Below are positions 1 through 6,504 of a stretch of 8,959 nt of DNA, one piece after another. The notes under the pieces are model-generated. The model saw only the letters and a program-made list of their open reading frames with translations, was not told the origin of the DNA and searched no databases. Within the stretch, counting starts at the first letter, position 1. Each line of letters starts with the position of its first letter. Origin of the DNA: Armatimonadota bacterium (GTDB taxonomy: Bacteria > Vulcanimicrobiota > JACPDS01); the NCBI GenBank assembly GCA_016183885.1, contig JACPDS010000030.1, positions 1,208-10,166 on the forward strand, written 5' to 3'. The translations under genes were made by a program, and so were the position numbers.

Positions 1-21
1 TTTGACAACCCCCCCTGCAAA
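1..21. repeat. G-rich repeat fragment shared with 8467-8486, inverted
   Basis: On the minus strand it reads TTTGCAGGGGGGGTTGTC then AAA. This matches TGCAGGGGGGCTGTCCAAA at 8469-8487 apart from a few changes. The rest of 22-113, downstream of the methyltransferase, is AT-rich with no gene or clear terminator. Confidence 0.4.
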
Positions 22-113
22 TTTGTTCCCTATAAGCGGATAAATCTAACCTAAAATTTAAATTCTAAATTCCAGTCTTTAAAACCTTCTAATTTTTGAA
101 CATTTGGATTTTA

Positions 114-1439
114 TTAAAATTTAGAAATTCTGGCTATACATTCAATATGAGCGGTTTGAGGGAACATATCTACCGGGACAACTTTTTTTATCTTATATCT
201 CCCTCCTCCGGTTTGATTTTTCCTAGTCCCGCAGTTAGTTAAAAATTCCAGATCCCGCGATAAAGTAGCCGGATTGCAGGAAATATAAAATATTTCCTGA
301 AGATTGTTTTTTTTAATTAATTCTAAAATTTCTCGGCTAACCCCTTTGCGGGGCGGGTCAAGAATGATTAAATCCGGCTTTGAATTTTTTAAAATTTCGC
401 TTAAATGTTCTTCCACTTTTCCGTTTATAAATTCCAAATTATTTAACTTATTTATTTCTTGATTAATTTTAGAGCTCTTAGCGGCTTGAGGCTCTTCTTC
501 AATTCCAATTATTTTATGGGCGTATTTAGAAAGCATTAGAGCAAAAGTCCCTACCCCGGAATAAGCATCGACGATTAATTTAAATTTTCTTATTCCTATC
601 CATTTCCTTATTAAACTAAAAATTATTTTTAAAGCCTCTAAATTAGTTTGGAAAAAAGCTGTTTCATAAATCCGATATTTAAGAGCGTCTATTTCTTCTT
701 CCAAATAATTTTTTCCCAAAATAAGATAATTATTTTTTCCCAAGATTACATTGCCGATATGCGGATTATAATTTAAAATCACTCCCTGCAGTTTAGGGAT
801 ATTTTTTAAAAAACCAATTAAATCTTCCTCTTCTTTTAAATATTTTTCTTGACTAACTAAAACTAATAAAATTTCTCCTTTGGAATTTACTCTGGAAATT
901 AAATATTTAATTTCAGGAAGCGTTTTTTTTCTTAAAAATTTTTGAAATTCGTTTAAAATTAAATTATTTGAAAGACTTTGAATTAAACAGTTCCCTAAAG
1001 GGACGATTTTATGAGATTTTTCCATATAAAGTCCGAATTTATCTTTTTCTAAGGCCATCTGCATTTTACTGCGGTAATTCCATGGCTCATCAGTGGATAG
1101 ACAAATATCCGGTGAAATTTTTAATTTGCGCAGACTGTCTTTAAGAATCTGCCTTTTAATTTCTTTTTGAAATTTATAATCGATATGTTGAAATACGCAC
1201 CCCCCGCATTCATAAAAAAGAGGACATTCAGGAAGAACGCGAAACGGCGAAGGTTTTATGACTGCAAGCAAATCTCCGCATAAATAGTTTTTTTTCACTT
1301 CCGTAATTTTTATTTTTACTAAATCGCCCGGACAGGTATCTTTAACAAAAACTACCAGATTATTATATCTTCCGATTCCTCTTCCGCCTTGGGCGATTTT
1401 TTCAATTTTTAATTTAATCTTTTCCCCTAATTGTTGGAT
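114..1439 (-). CDS. rlmD: 23S rRNA (uracil-5-)-methyltransferase, RlmD/RumA-like, with TRAM domain
   Basis: SAM-dependent m5U methyltransferase of the TrmA/RumA/RlmC-D family, acting on 23S rRNA in the cytoplasm. The first canonical start is GTG at 1298 (394 aa). The frame stays open upstream and encodes a TRAM-like RNA-binding domain (IEKIAQGGRGIGR, then VVFVKDTCPGDLVKIKI), so I extend it to an ATC at 1437-1439 (441 aa, normal family length), 9 nt behind an AAGGAGG. In GTG-start numbering, C25-x5-C31-x2-C34 plus C104 fit the family [4Fe-4S] ligands. FFQTN 215-219, DAYSGVG 244-250 (SAM), DPPRKG 314-319, catalytic C341 in SCNPATLSRD and E386 in HIECI are all present. A ten-residue stretch (TRKNQTGGGR, encoded at 198-227) looks inserted just before the conserved PVDMFPQTAH. 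Family assignment is firm; the exact target uridine (RlmD versus RlmC or TrmA-type) is inferred from the Fe-S plus TRAM layout. It lies 141 nt downstream of ligA with no clear terminator between. Confidence 0.88.
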   Translation of the reverse strand: MQQLGEKIKLKIEKIAQGGRGIGRYNNLVVFVKDTCPGDLVKIKITEVKKNYLCGDLLAVIKPSPFRVLPECPLFYECGGCVFQHIDYKFQKEIKRQILKDSLRKLKISPDICLSTDEPWNYRSKMQMALEKDKFGLYMEKSHKIVPLGNCLIQSLSNNLILNEFQKFLRKKTLPEIKYLISRVNSKGEILLVLVSQEKYLKEEEDLIGFLKNIPKLQGVILNYNPHIGNVILGKNNYLILGKNYLEEEIDALKYRIYETAFFQTNLEALKIIFSLIRKWIGIRKFKLIVDAYSGVGTFALMLSKYAHKIIGIEEEPQAAKSSKINQEINKLNNLEFINGKVEEHLSEILKNSKPDLIILDPPRKGVSREILELIKKNNLQEIFYISCNPATLSRDLEFLTNCGTRKNQTGGGRYKIKKVVPVDMFPQTAHIECIARISKF

Positions 1440-1448
1440 AGTTTTCTT

Positions 1449-1455
1449 CCTCCTT
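1449..1455 (-). promoter_or_regulatory. Strong Shine-Dalgarno sequence for the rRNA methyltransferase TRAM start
   Basis: The minus strand reads AAGGAGG here, a near-perfect anti-16S match. The codon nine bases downstream is ATC (1437-1439), not ATG/GTG/TTG. It is in frame with the TRAM domain, and the preceding in-frame stop (TGA, 1461-1463) leaves no other canonical start before GTG 1298. The site therefore argues that translation begins at 1439, either from a non-canonical codon or from a mutated or misread ATG. Confidence 0.65.
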
Positions 1456-1460
1456 CTATT

Positions 1461-1515
1461 TCACCCCTCACCCTCGCCCTCTCCCTTGATGGGAGAGGGC
1501 GAGGGTGAGGGGTGA
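1461..1515. repeat. Perfect 25-bp inverted repeat (GC-rich palindromic element)
   Basis: Left arm 1461-1485 begins TCACCCCTCACCC and right arm 1491-1515 ends GGGTGAGGGGTGA. The arms are exact reverse complements over 25 bp around a 5-nt loop (TTGAT, 1486-1490). It is strongly purine/pyrimidine biased and far richer in G+C than its surroundings, which suggests a dispersed REP/MITE-like element. No T-run follows on either strand, so it is not a standard intrinsic terminator. In the minus-strand transcript it folds five bases upstream of the methyltransferase Shine-Dalgarno sequence. Confidence 0.9.
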
Positions 1516-1580
1516 CACAGACAATGCTTCCTTTTTAAAAATGTTTGAATTTTCTATCTTCAAAAATTTTTTCAAGATAT

Positions 1581-3590
1581 TTATTTTCCGGCATTTTCAA
1601 TTAAATTAAAGAATTCTTTTTCATTTAAAATAAAAAGGCTTAATTTTTTAGCTTTTTCATATTTTGAACCCGGTTCTTTTCCCGCTACCAGATAATTAGT
1701 TTTAAGGCTTATACTATTATTAATATTCCCTCCTAAATTTTTAACCAAGCCAAAGGCTTCATTTCTTGGAATAGATAATGTTCCGCTAAAAACAAATTGT
1801 TTGCCGCTTAAAGGCAGGGAAGCGGAAATTTTAGCTTCAAATTTCAAGCCTAAATCCAAAAATTTTTGAATTAATTTTAAATTTTTAGGATTTTGGAAAT
1901 ATACTTTAAGGCTTTGGGCGCTTTTCGGCCCGATTTCCTTAATAGCGATTAAATCTTCCATAGAAGCCGCAATGAGATTTTTTAAAGTTTTAAATTTTTC
2001 CGTTAAAATATAAGCCGCATGCTCCCCGATATGACGAATGCCTAACGCAAAAATAAAACGTTCCAGGCTTGGCGTTTTGCTTTCTTCAATTTGTTTTAAA
2101 ATTTTTAAGCCTGATTTTTCTCCCATACGGTCTAAAGTAAGCAGTTTATTTAAATCTAATAAATATAAATCGGCTATATCCGCGATTAATTTCTTTTCCA
2201 CGATTTGATTTATTATTTTATCCCCCAAACCTTCGATATTCATTGCCCGCCTGGAGGAAAAATGTTTGAGATGTTCTTTAAATTGCGCCGGGCAGGTTAT
2301 TCCGGGACAACGGCTGAAGGCTTCGCCTTCTTCTTTATAAATTAAACTTCCGCAGGAGGGACAATTTTTAGGCATTTGAAATTCTTTTTCATCGCCTCTT
2401 CTTTTAGTAAAAACTACGCTTAAAATTTCGGGAATAACCCCTCCGGCTTTATGAAGAACAACTATATCTCCAATTTTAATATTTTTTTTCTTAATTTCTT
2501 CTTCATTATGCAAAGTGGCTCTTTTTATCAGGCTTCCTTCAATTTTTACCGCTTCTAAAACCGCTACAGGCGTTAGAACGCCGGTTCTCCCCACTTGAAT
2601 TATAATATCTAAAATTTTTGTTGTGTCTTGGGCGGAAGGCAGTTTATAAGCAATCGCAAAACGCGGAGAACGCGAAACAGCTCCTAAACGTTTTTGATAT
2701 TCTATTGAGTTAACTTTAATCACTATTCCGTCAATTTCATAATTTAATTCATTTCTTCTTTCCTGCCATAGGCGGCAGTAATTAAGAACTTCTTTTATAT
2801 TTTTAACTAATTTTATATGTTCATTTACCGCAAAACCGGCTTCTTTTAATAATTTTAAGTTTTGAAAATGCGTCTTAATATTCGGGATTTCAGTATCGCA
2901 GCCATAAATAAAAATTTCTAAATTTCTTGAAGCGGTAATTCTGGAATCTAATTGTCTTATCGAACCGGCGGCGGAATTTCTGGGATTGGCAAATAAAGGC
3001 TCGTTATTTCCAGCTCTTTCTTGATTAAGTTTTTTAAAATTTTCCCAGGAGAGATAAACTTCTCCTCTTACTTCTAATTTTTCCGGAATAAAGATTTTTG
3101 AAGGAATAAATAATTTTAAAGGGATTTTTTTAATAGTTTTTAAATTAAAAGTAACATCTTCTCCTCTAAAACCGTCTCCTCTTGTGGCTCCTTTTATAAA
3201 AATTCCTTTCTCATAAATTAAAGAAACCGCCAGTCCGTCAATTTTAAGTTCGCAGACATATTCTATTTCCTCTATCGATAGGCGTTTTTTTATTCTTTGG
3301 TCAAAATTTAATAAATCTTCATTTTTAAAGGCATTGCTTAAGCTGAGCATCGGAACGCTATGCTCAACTATGCCGAAAGATTCAAGCGGTTTTGCTCCTA
3401 TTTTAAAACTTGGCGAATCAGAAGTTTTAAACCGGGGATATTTTTCTTCTAATTTAAGCAGTTCCTGAAATAATTGATCGTATTTTTTATCGGATATTTC
3501 AGGATTATTAAGAATATAATAACGATGATTATGATAATTAATAATTTCTTTTAGTTTTTCAATTTTTTCTTTAATTTTTTCTAAAGACAT
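1581..3590 (-). CDS. ligA: NAD+-dependent DNA ligase LigA
   Basis: Seals nicks in duplex DNA during replication and repair using NAD+ as AMP donor. At 669 aa it has the full family length and domain order. Domain Ia (about 1-65) carries HNHRYY and YD for NAD+ binding. The adenylation domain has catalytic K116 in CELKIDG, TRGDG (136-140), EVRGEV (173-178), IDGIVIKVN (286-294) and FAIAYK (311-316). An OB fold (about 320-400) follows, with HKAGGVIPE. A Cys4 zinc finger uses C410, C413, C428 and C433. Helix-hairpin-helix repeats span about 450-585 and a C-terminal BRCT domain about 595-669 (FSGTL, NYLVAG). Nothing essential is missing, so it should be active. The ATG start lies inside the end of the RelE-like toxin gene (10-nt overlap), with only a weak ribosome site. 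It may therefore be translationally coupled to, and transcribed from, the toxin-antitoxin promoter unless an internal promoter exists. Confidence 0.97.
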   Translation of the reverse strand: MSLEKIKEKIEKLKEIINYHNHRYYILNNPEISDKKYDQLFQELLKLEEKYPRFKTSDSPSFKIGAKPLESFGIVEHSVPMLSLSNAFKNEDLLNFDQRIKKRLSIEEIEYVCELKIDGLAVSLIYEKGIFIKGATRGDGFRGEDVTFNLKTIKKIPLKLFIPSKIFIPEKLEVRGEVYLSWENFKKLNQERAGNNEPLFANPRNSAAGSIRQLDSRITASRNLEIFIYGCDTEIPNIKTHFQNLKLLKEAGFAVNEHIKLVKNIKEVLNYCRLWQERRNELNYEIDGIVIKVNSIEYQKRLGAVSRSPRFAIAYKLPSAQDTTKILDIIIQVGRTGVLTPVAVLEAVKIEGSLIKRATLHNEEEIKKKNIKIGDIVVLHKAGGVIPEILSVVFTKRRGDEKEFQMPKNCPSCGSLIYKEEGEAFSRCPGITCPAQFKEHLKHFSSRRAMNIEGLGDKIINQIVEKKLIADIADLYLLDLNKLLTLDRMGEKSGLKILKQIEESKTPSLERFIFALGIRHIGEHAAYILTEKFKTLKNLIAASMEDLIAIKEIGPKSAQSLKVYFQNPKNLKLIQKFLDLGLKFEAKISASLPLSGKQFVFSGTLSIPRNEAFGLVKNLGGNINNSISLKTNYLVAGKEPGSKYEKAKKLSLFILNEKEFFNLIENAGK

Positions 3591-3850
3591 ATTTTATAGA
3601 TTTTATCTCTTTTTGCTACTTTTAATACTACGATTAATAGTTCTTTTTCTTTTATAAGATAAATTACTCTATATTTTCCTATTCTGTAGCGGTAAAAACC
3701 TCTTAAATGACCTTTAAGGAGTTTTCCAAGTTTTAAGGGTTCTTTCAATAAATATGTTTTTACTTTTTTAATTATCTCTTGAGCTTCTTTTCTCCCAATA
3801 TTTTTAAGATCTCTTAAAGCATCTTCATGCCATAATGCTTTATAATTCAT
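3581..3850 (-). CDS. relE: RelE/ParE-family toxin of a type II toxin-antitoxin pair
   Basis: A basic protein of 89 aa with the RelE/ParE superfamily fold signature: N-terminal helices rich in K/R (HEDALRDLKNI, EAQEIIKKV), then the beta-sheet core LLKGHLRGFYRYRIGKYRVIYLI. R61 in KYRVIY, R81 in AKRDK and Y85 sit where RelE-type ribosome-dependent mRNA interferases carry catalytic residues. That favours RelE-like mRNA cleavage over ParE-like gyrase poisoning, but this is inference from motif position. The antitoxin gene lies just upstream and overlaps it by 11 nt, the usual antitoxin-first order. Its stop codon overlaps the start of ligA. The reading frame is complete with no visible damage, so the toxin is probably functional when not neutralised. 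Confidence 0.88.
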   Translation of the reverse strand: MNYKALWHEDALRDLKNIGRKEAQEIIKKVKTYLLKEPLKLGKLLKGHLRGFYRYRIGKYRVIYLIKEKELLIVVLKVAKRDKIYKICL

Positions 3851-4055
3851 AGTTTAAGCTTTTTTCTATTTCTTCTGTAGTATAATATTTAGAGTTAGCT
3901 TTGGACAGAATGTCCAAAGCGGCATAAAAATCTTCTAAGTCTTCGAGTTGATTCTCTAAAGCTTCTTTTACAAAAAAACTTTTAGATCTTTTAGTAATTT
4001 TAGAAAGCCTTTCTAATTTTTTTTCTAATTCTTTAGGTAGTCTTACGCTTAACAA
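3840..4055 (-). CDS. Ribbon-helix-helix (RelB-like) antitoxin
   Basis: A small protein of 71 aa. The N-terminal MLSVRLPKELEKKLERLSK plus TKRSKSFFVKEALE is a typical ribbon-helix-helix DNA-binding module: one beta strand (about 2-7) and two helices (about 9-18 and 25-40). The acidic C-terminal tail (about 40-71) is the expected toxin-wrapping segment. The start is TTG at 4053-4055, chosen because AAGGAG (4064-4069) lies eight bases upstream and no ATG or GTG precedes it in frame. It sits directly behind a near-consensus promoter and overlaps the toxin gene, so it should neutralise the toxin and repress its own promoter. It resembles the RelB-like/CopG-type antitoxins commonly paired with RelE toxins. 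It is not a close match to E. coli RelB, so no symbol is given. Confidence 0.85.
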   Translation of the reverse strand: MLSVRLPKELEKKLERLSKITKRSKSFFVKEALENQLEDLEDFYAALDILSKANSKYYTTEEIEKSLNYEL

Positions 4056-4063
4056 TTTAACCG

Positions 4064-4069
4064 CTCCTT
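4064..4069 (-). promoter_or_regulatory. Ribosome binding site supporting the TTG start of the antitoxin
   Basis: Minus-strand AAGGAG, eight bases before the TTG at 4053-4055. It is the only good Shine-Dalgarno match in the region and decides the non-ATG start. Confidence 0.7.
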
Positions 4070-4078
4070 CTAAAATAC

Positions 4079-4107
4079 ATTGTAATATATGTAATACATT
4101 TTGTCAA
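4079..4107 (-). promoter_or_regulatory. Near-consensus sigma70-type promoter of the toxin-antitoxin operon
   Basis: The minus strand carries TTGACA (4102-4107), exactly 17 bases, then TACAAT (4079-4084). That is a perfect -35, optimal spacing and five of six bases in the -10. It begins just beyond the stop codon of the Amj-like gene and leads into the antitoxin Shine-Dalgarno sequence. It is the clearest promoter in the window and probably drives antitoxin, toxin and, through overlap, ligA. Confidence 0.8.
4081..4098. promoter_or_regulatory. Tandem 9-bp repeat within the promoter: candidate antitoxin operator
   Basis: Plus strand TGTAATATA (4081-4089) is followed directly by TGTAATACA (4090-4098), eight of nine bases identical. 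The repeats occupy the -10/-35 spacer. RHH antitoxins commonly bind short direct or inverted repeats overlapping their own promoter, so this is the natural operator candidate. Binding itself is inferred. Confidence 0.5.
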
Positions 4108-4110
4108 GTT

Positions 4111-4920
4111 TCATCTGGCAATCAGTCTTGTTGCCCAGGCGATATAATAAGCTCCGGGAACAAGTAAAATTTGAGAAATTAACGTTCCTAAAATATTCCC
4201 TAAGACAATATAATAAACTATATTAATTACTTGGGCATGGGGGCGTTTTCCCTGCACAGCTTGATCGGTAATCATAGCCGCGGTGGGATCGACAATTAAA
4301 GAAAATAAAATTGTGGCAATCCCGTTTACCAGTCCTGAAAGCAAAGTGGCCGTTCTGGTAAATTCAGGAGTTAAAGCGCTGGCATAAGTGGCTGAAAGCA
4401 CTCCGATTGTCCAAACAGCGGTAACAAAAATATTAAAAATAATAAAACTTTTAGGAACCCCTTCTAAAGATAATTTTTTAAGCCCCATCAAGCTTGGTTT
4501 TTGAATTACCTTTAAAGCCCGCCAAGTATTGGGAGGATAAAATAAAGATAGGATGATGAGAATTAAATTTCCTTTCCTTTCAAAAGAATTTATCCCTTTG
4601 ATATAGATTTGCACAAAAGTAGGCAGGAGCAAAAAACCTATCATACATCCTAAAGTGGCTGAAAAAATTATCCAGCGCATTTTAATAGTTAAATCGAACA
4701 ATTGATTATTTTTTACAGCTAAATCTACAATTGTTCCCATTACAGGAACATAAAAAAGATTGGAAAGACGAGCGAAAAGTTGAAATAAATTGTAAAGGCT
4801 TAACGAAGTAGCCACTCTTTTAGTAATTACTCCGGAAATTCTTGCCGCTGAAGTAGCGGTAGTTAAAATATTTACTAAAACAGATATAAAGCAGACAAAA
4901 ATTAATCTCCAGTCCATCAT
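4111..4920 (-). CDS. amj: Amj-family membrane protein, probable alternative lipid II flippase
   Basis: An integral membrane protein of 269 aa with about six to seven hydrophobic segments (about 5-24, 43-65, 84-107, 117-133, 157-183, 189-215, 232-262). The N-terminal half (ATSAARISGVITKRVA, SLSLYNLFQLFARLSNLF) resembles the Amj/YdaH (DUF2837) family of about 270 aa, whose Bacillus subtilis member can replace MurJ in moving lipid II across the inner membrane for peptidoglycan synthesis. Recognition rests on recalled family pattern (S-x-RxSGV, SLSLYN, RxSN), so it is likely but not proven. The ATG at 4918-4920 follows AAGGTG (4926-4931), which overlaps the stop region of the helicase gene; the two genes are nine bases apart and look co-transcribed. 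The reading frame is complete. Whether the genome also has MurJ cannot be seen here. Confidence 0.75.
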   Translation of the reverse strand: MMDWRLIFVCFISVLVNILTTATSAARISGVITKRVATSLSLYNLFQLFARLSNLFYVPVMGTIVDLAVKNNQLFDLTIKMRWIIFSATLGCMIGFLLLPTFVQIYIKGINSFERKGNLILIILSLFYPPNTWRALKVIQKPSLMGLKKLSLEGVPKSFIIFNIFVTAVWTIGVLSATYASALTPEFTRTATLLSGLVNGIATILFSLIVDPTAAMITDQAVQGKRPHAQVINIVYYIVLGNILGTLISQILLVPGAYYIAWATRLIAR

Positions 4921-4929
4921 CTAATCACC

Positions 4930-6504
4930 TTATTCCTTAGTCATTTCAATAATTTTCATTCCGAATAGCGGAAAAACAGCCTTAATTTTACGTTCTTCTT
5001 TAAGCTCTAAAATAATGCCGCTCCCAAATTCATGATGTTGAATCCTCTCGCCAATTTTAATTTTAGGCTCTTTTTTTAGTTTTAGAAAATTTCTCCCGAT
5101 AAGCTTTTCGCCGATTTCTGGAAATTTAACTTTTATCCCTTCTTCAGTTAGTTCGATTATTTCGCCTCTTCCCCAGAGATGATGATTAATTAAATCTCCT
5201 AAATTAAAATCTGTTTGAGGAGGTATTTTTAAGCTGGATATTGGCGTATCCGGCGCGTTATTTAAATTTTCTATCGGAAGTTCAATTAAATTATCCTGAA
5301 TTTCTCTTAAGAAGCGCGATGATTCCCGAGATAAAGTTACTCCAAAAATAGTCCGCTCCATCGCTCTTGTTATATATAACTCTTCAGCGGCTCGGGTAAT
5401 TCCCACATAACATAATCTTCTTTCTTCTTCTAATTCTTTTTCTTCAAATAAAGAACGGGAATGGGGCAGGATGCCTTCTTCTAAACCGGCTATAAATACC
5501 ACTTTAAATTCTAAACCCTTAGCCTGATGAAGGGTCATTAAATTTAAGGCGCCTTTGTCTTCTTGAAAAGTGTCTAAGTTGGTCAACAAAGAAACTTGAG
5601 CTAAAAAATCAGCTAAAGATGAATCAGGCTCTTTTTTTTCAAATTCTAAGGCTACCGAAATTAATTCTTCCAAATTTTCTATGCGGCTTAAAGATTCGGA
5701 AGTTTGTTCTTTTTCTAAGTAATTTTTATAGCCGCTTTGATTAATGATTTTTTCAATTAATATTGTTAAAGGCTGGTTTAAATATGTCTTTAAATTGTTT
5801 ATTAAAAGAACAAATTCTTTAATTTTATTTTTTATTTTAGGAGAATTTTTTTTATCTTCCATATTATAAAGATTTGATTCTTCAAGCCCATATTTATTGA
5901 GTATGTCCCATAAAGAATTGTCTTTTGAATAAGCGTTGATTTCCCTTAAGGCGGCTTGTCCAATGCCGCGGGGAGGAACATTAATAATCCGCTTTAAACT
6001 AATTTCATCGCTGGGATTTAAAAGCGCTTTTAAGTAAGCTAAAATATCTTTTATTTCTTTTCGATCGTAAAATCTTACCCCTCCCACGATCTTATGGGGT
6101 ATTCCGGACTGCAAAAAAACTTCTTCTAAAATTCTAGATTGAGCGTTGATTCGATAAAGTATTGCCATTTCTCCTAATTTATATTGTTTTTCTTTAATTA
6201 AATTTCTAACAATTTTGGCTATAAAATGAGCTTCTTCTCTTTCATTTGAAGCTAAATGGCTGACGATATTCTTGCCTTCTTCTTTTCTTGTCCATAATTT
6301 TTTTTCTTTGCGAAAAAGATTATTTTTAACCAAACTATTAGCGGCTTCTAAAATTTTTCCGCTTGAGCGATAATTTTCTTCTAGTTTTATAATTTTAGAG
6401 TCGGGGAAATCATTTTCAAATTTTAAAATTATTGAAACATCCGCTCCTCTAAATTTATAAATACTTTGGTCGTCATCGCCTACCGCGCATAAATTACGGC
6501 TTCT
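4930..6504 (-). CDS. C-terminal part of PcrA/UvrD-like helicase (motifs III-VI and two Tudor-like modules)
   Basis: The open frame from about 6504 encodes GDDDQSIYKFRGA (motif III) and LEENYRSS (motif IV). The first start codon in frame is TTG at 6333, inside LVKNNLF, so a 467-aa call from there would cut off real helicase sequence. Numbered from that TTG: ILYRINAQSR (58-67), GGVRFYDRKEIKD (84-96), PRGIGQ (121-126), TLHQAKGLEF (motif V, 267-276), RRLCYVGITRA (motif VI, 305-315). The tail contains two similar modules, about 376-411 and 425-461, each with GDLINHHLWGRG or GERIQHHEFGSG. These resemble the single C-terminal Tudor-like domain of PcrA, which contacts RNA polymerase, but duplicated. 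The stop is nine bases before the Amj-like gene. On its own the fragment lacks Walker A and B. Confidence 0.85.
   Translation of the reverse strand, partial: RSRNLCAVGDDDQSIYKFRGADVSIILKFENDFPDSKIIKLEENYRSSGKILEAANSLVKNNLFRKEKKLWTRKEEGKNIVSHLASNEREEAHFIAKIVRNLIKEKQYKLGEMAILYRINAQSRILEEVFLQSGIPHKIVGGVRFYDRKEIKDILAYLKALLNPSDEISLKRIINVPPRGIGQAALREINAYSKDNSLWDILNKYGLEESNLYNMEDKKNSPKIKNKIKEFVLLINNLKTYLNQPLTILIEKIINQSGYKNYLEKEQTSESLSRIENLEELISVALEFEKKEPDSSLADFLAQVSLLTNLDTFQEDKGALNLMTLHQAKGLEFKVVFIAGLEEGILPHSRSLFEEKELEEERRLCYVGITRAAEELYITRAMERTIFGVTLSRESSRFLREIQDNLIELPIENLNNAPDTPISSLKIPPQTDFNLGDLINHHLWGRGEIIELTEEGIKVKFPEIGEKLIGRNFLKLKKEPKIKIGERIQHHEFGSGIILELKEERKIKAVFPLFGMKIIEMTKE

Noticed and set aside
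1461..1515. Hairpin as an intrinsic transcription terminator for ligA
   Set aside because: The stem is strong but no T-run follows on either strand. The minus-strand side runs into a Shine-Dalgarno sequence instead.
6334..6493. Gap between the helicase fragments as intergenic DNA or an intein/intron insertion
   Set aside because: It is coding: it carries motif III and motif IV in frame with the downstream fragment. Sequence is missing rather than inserted.
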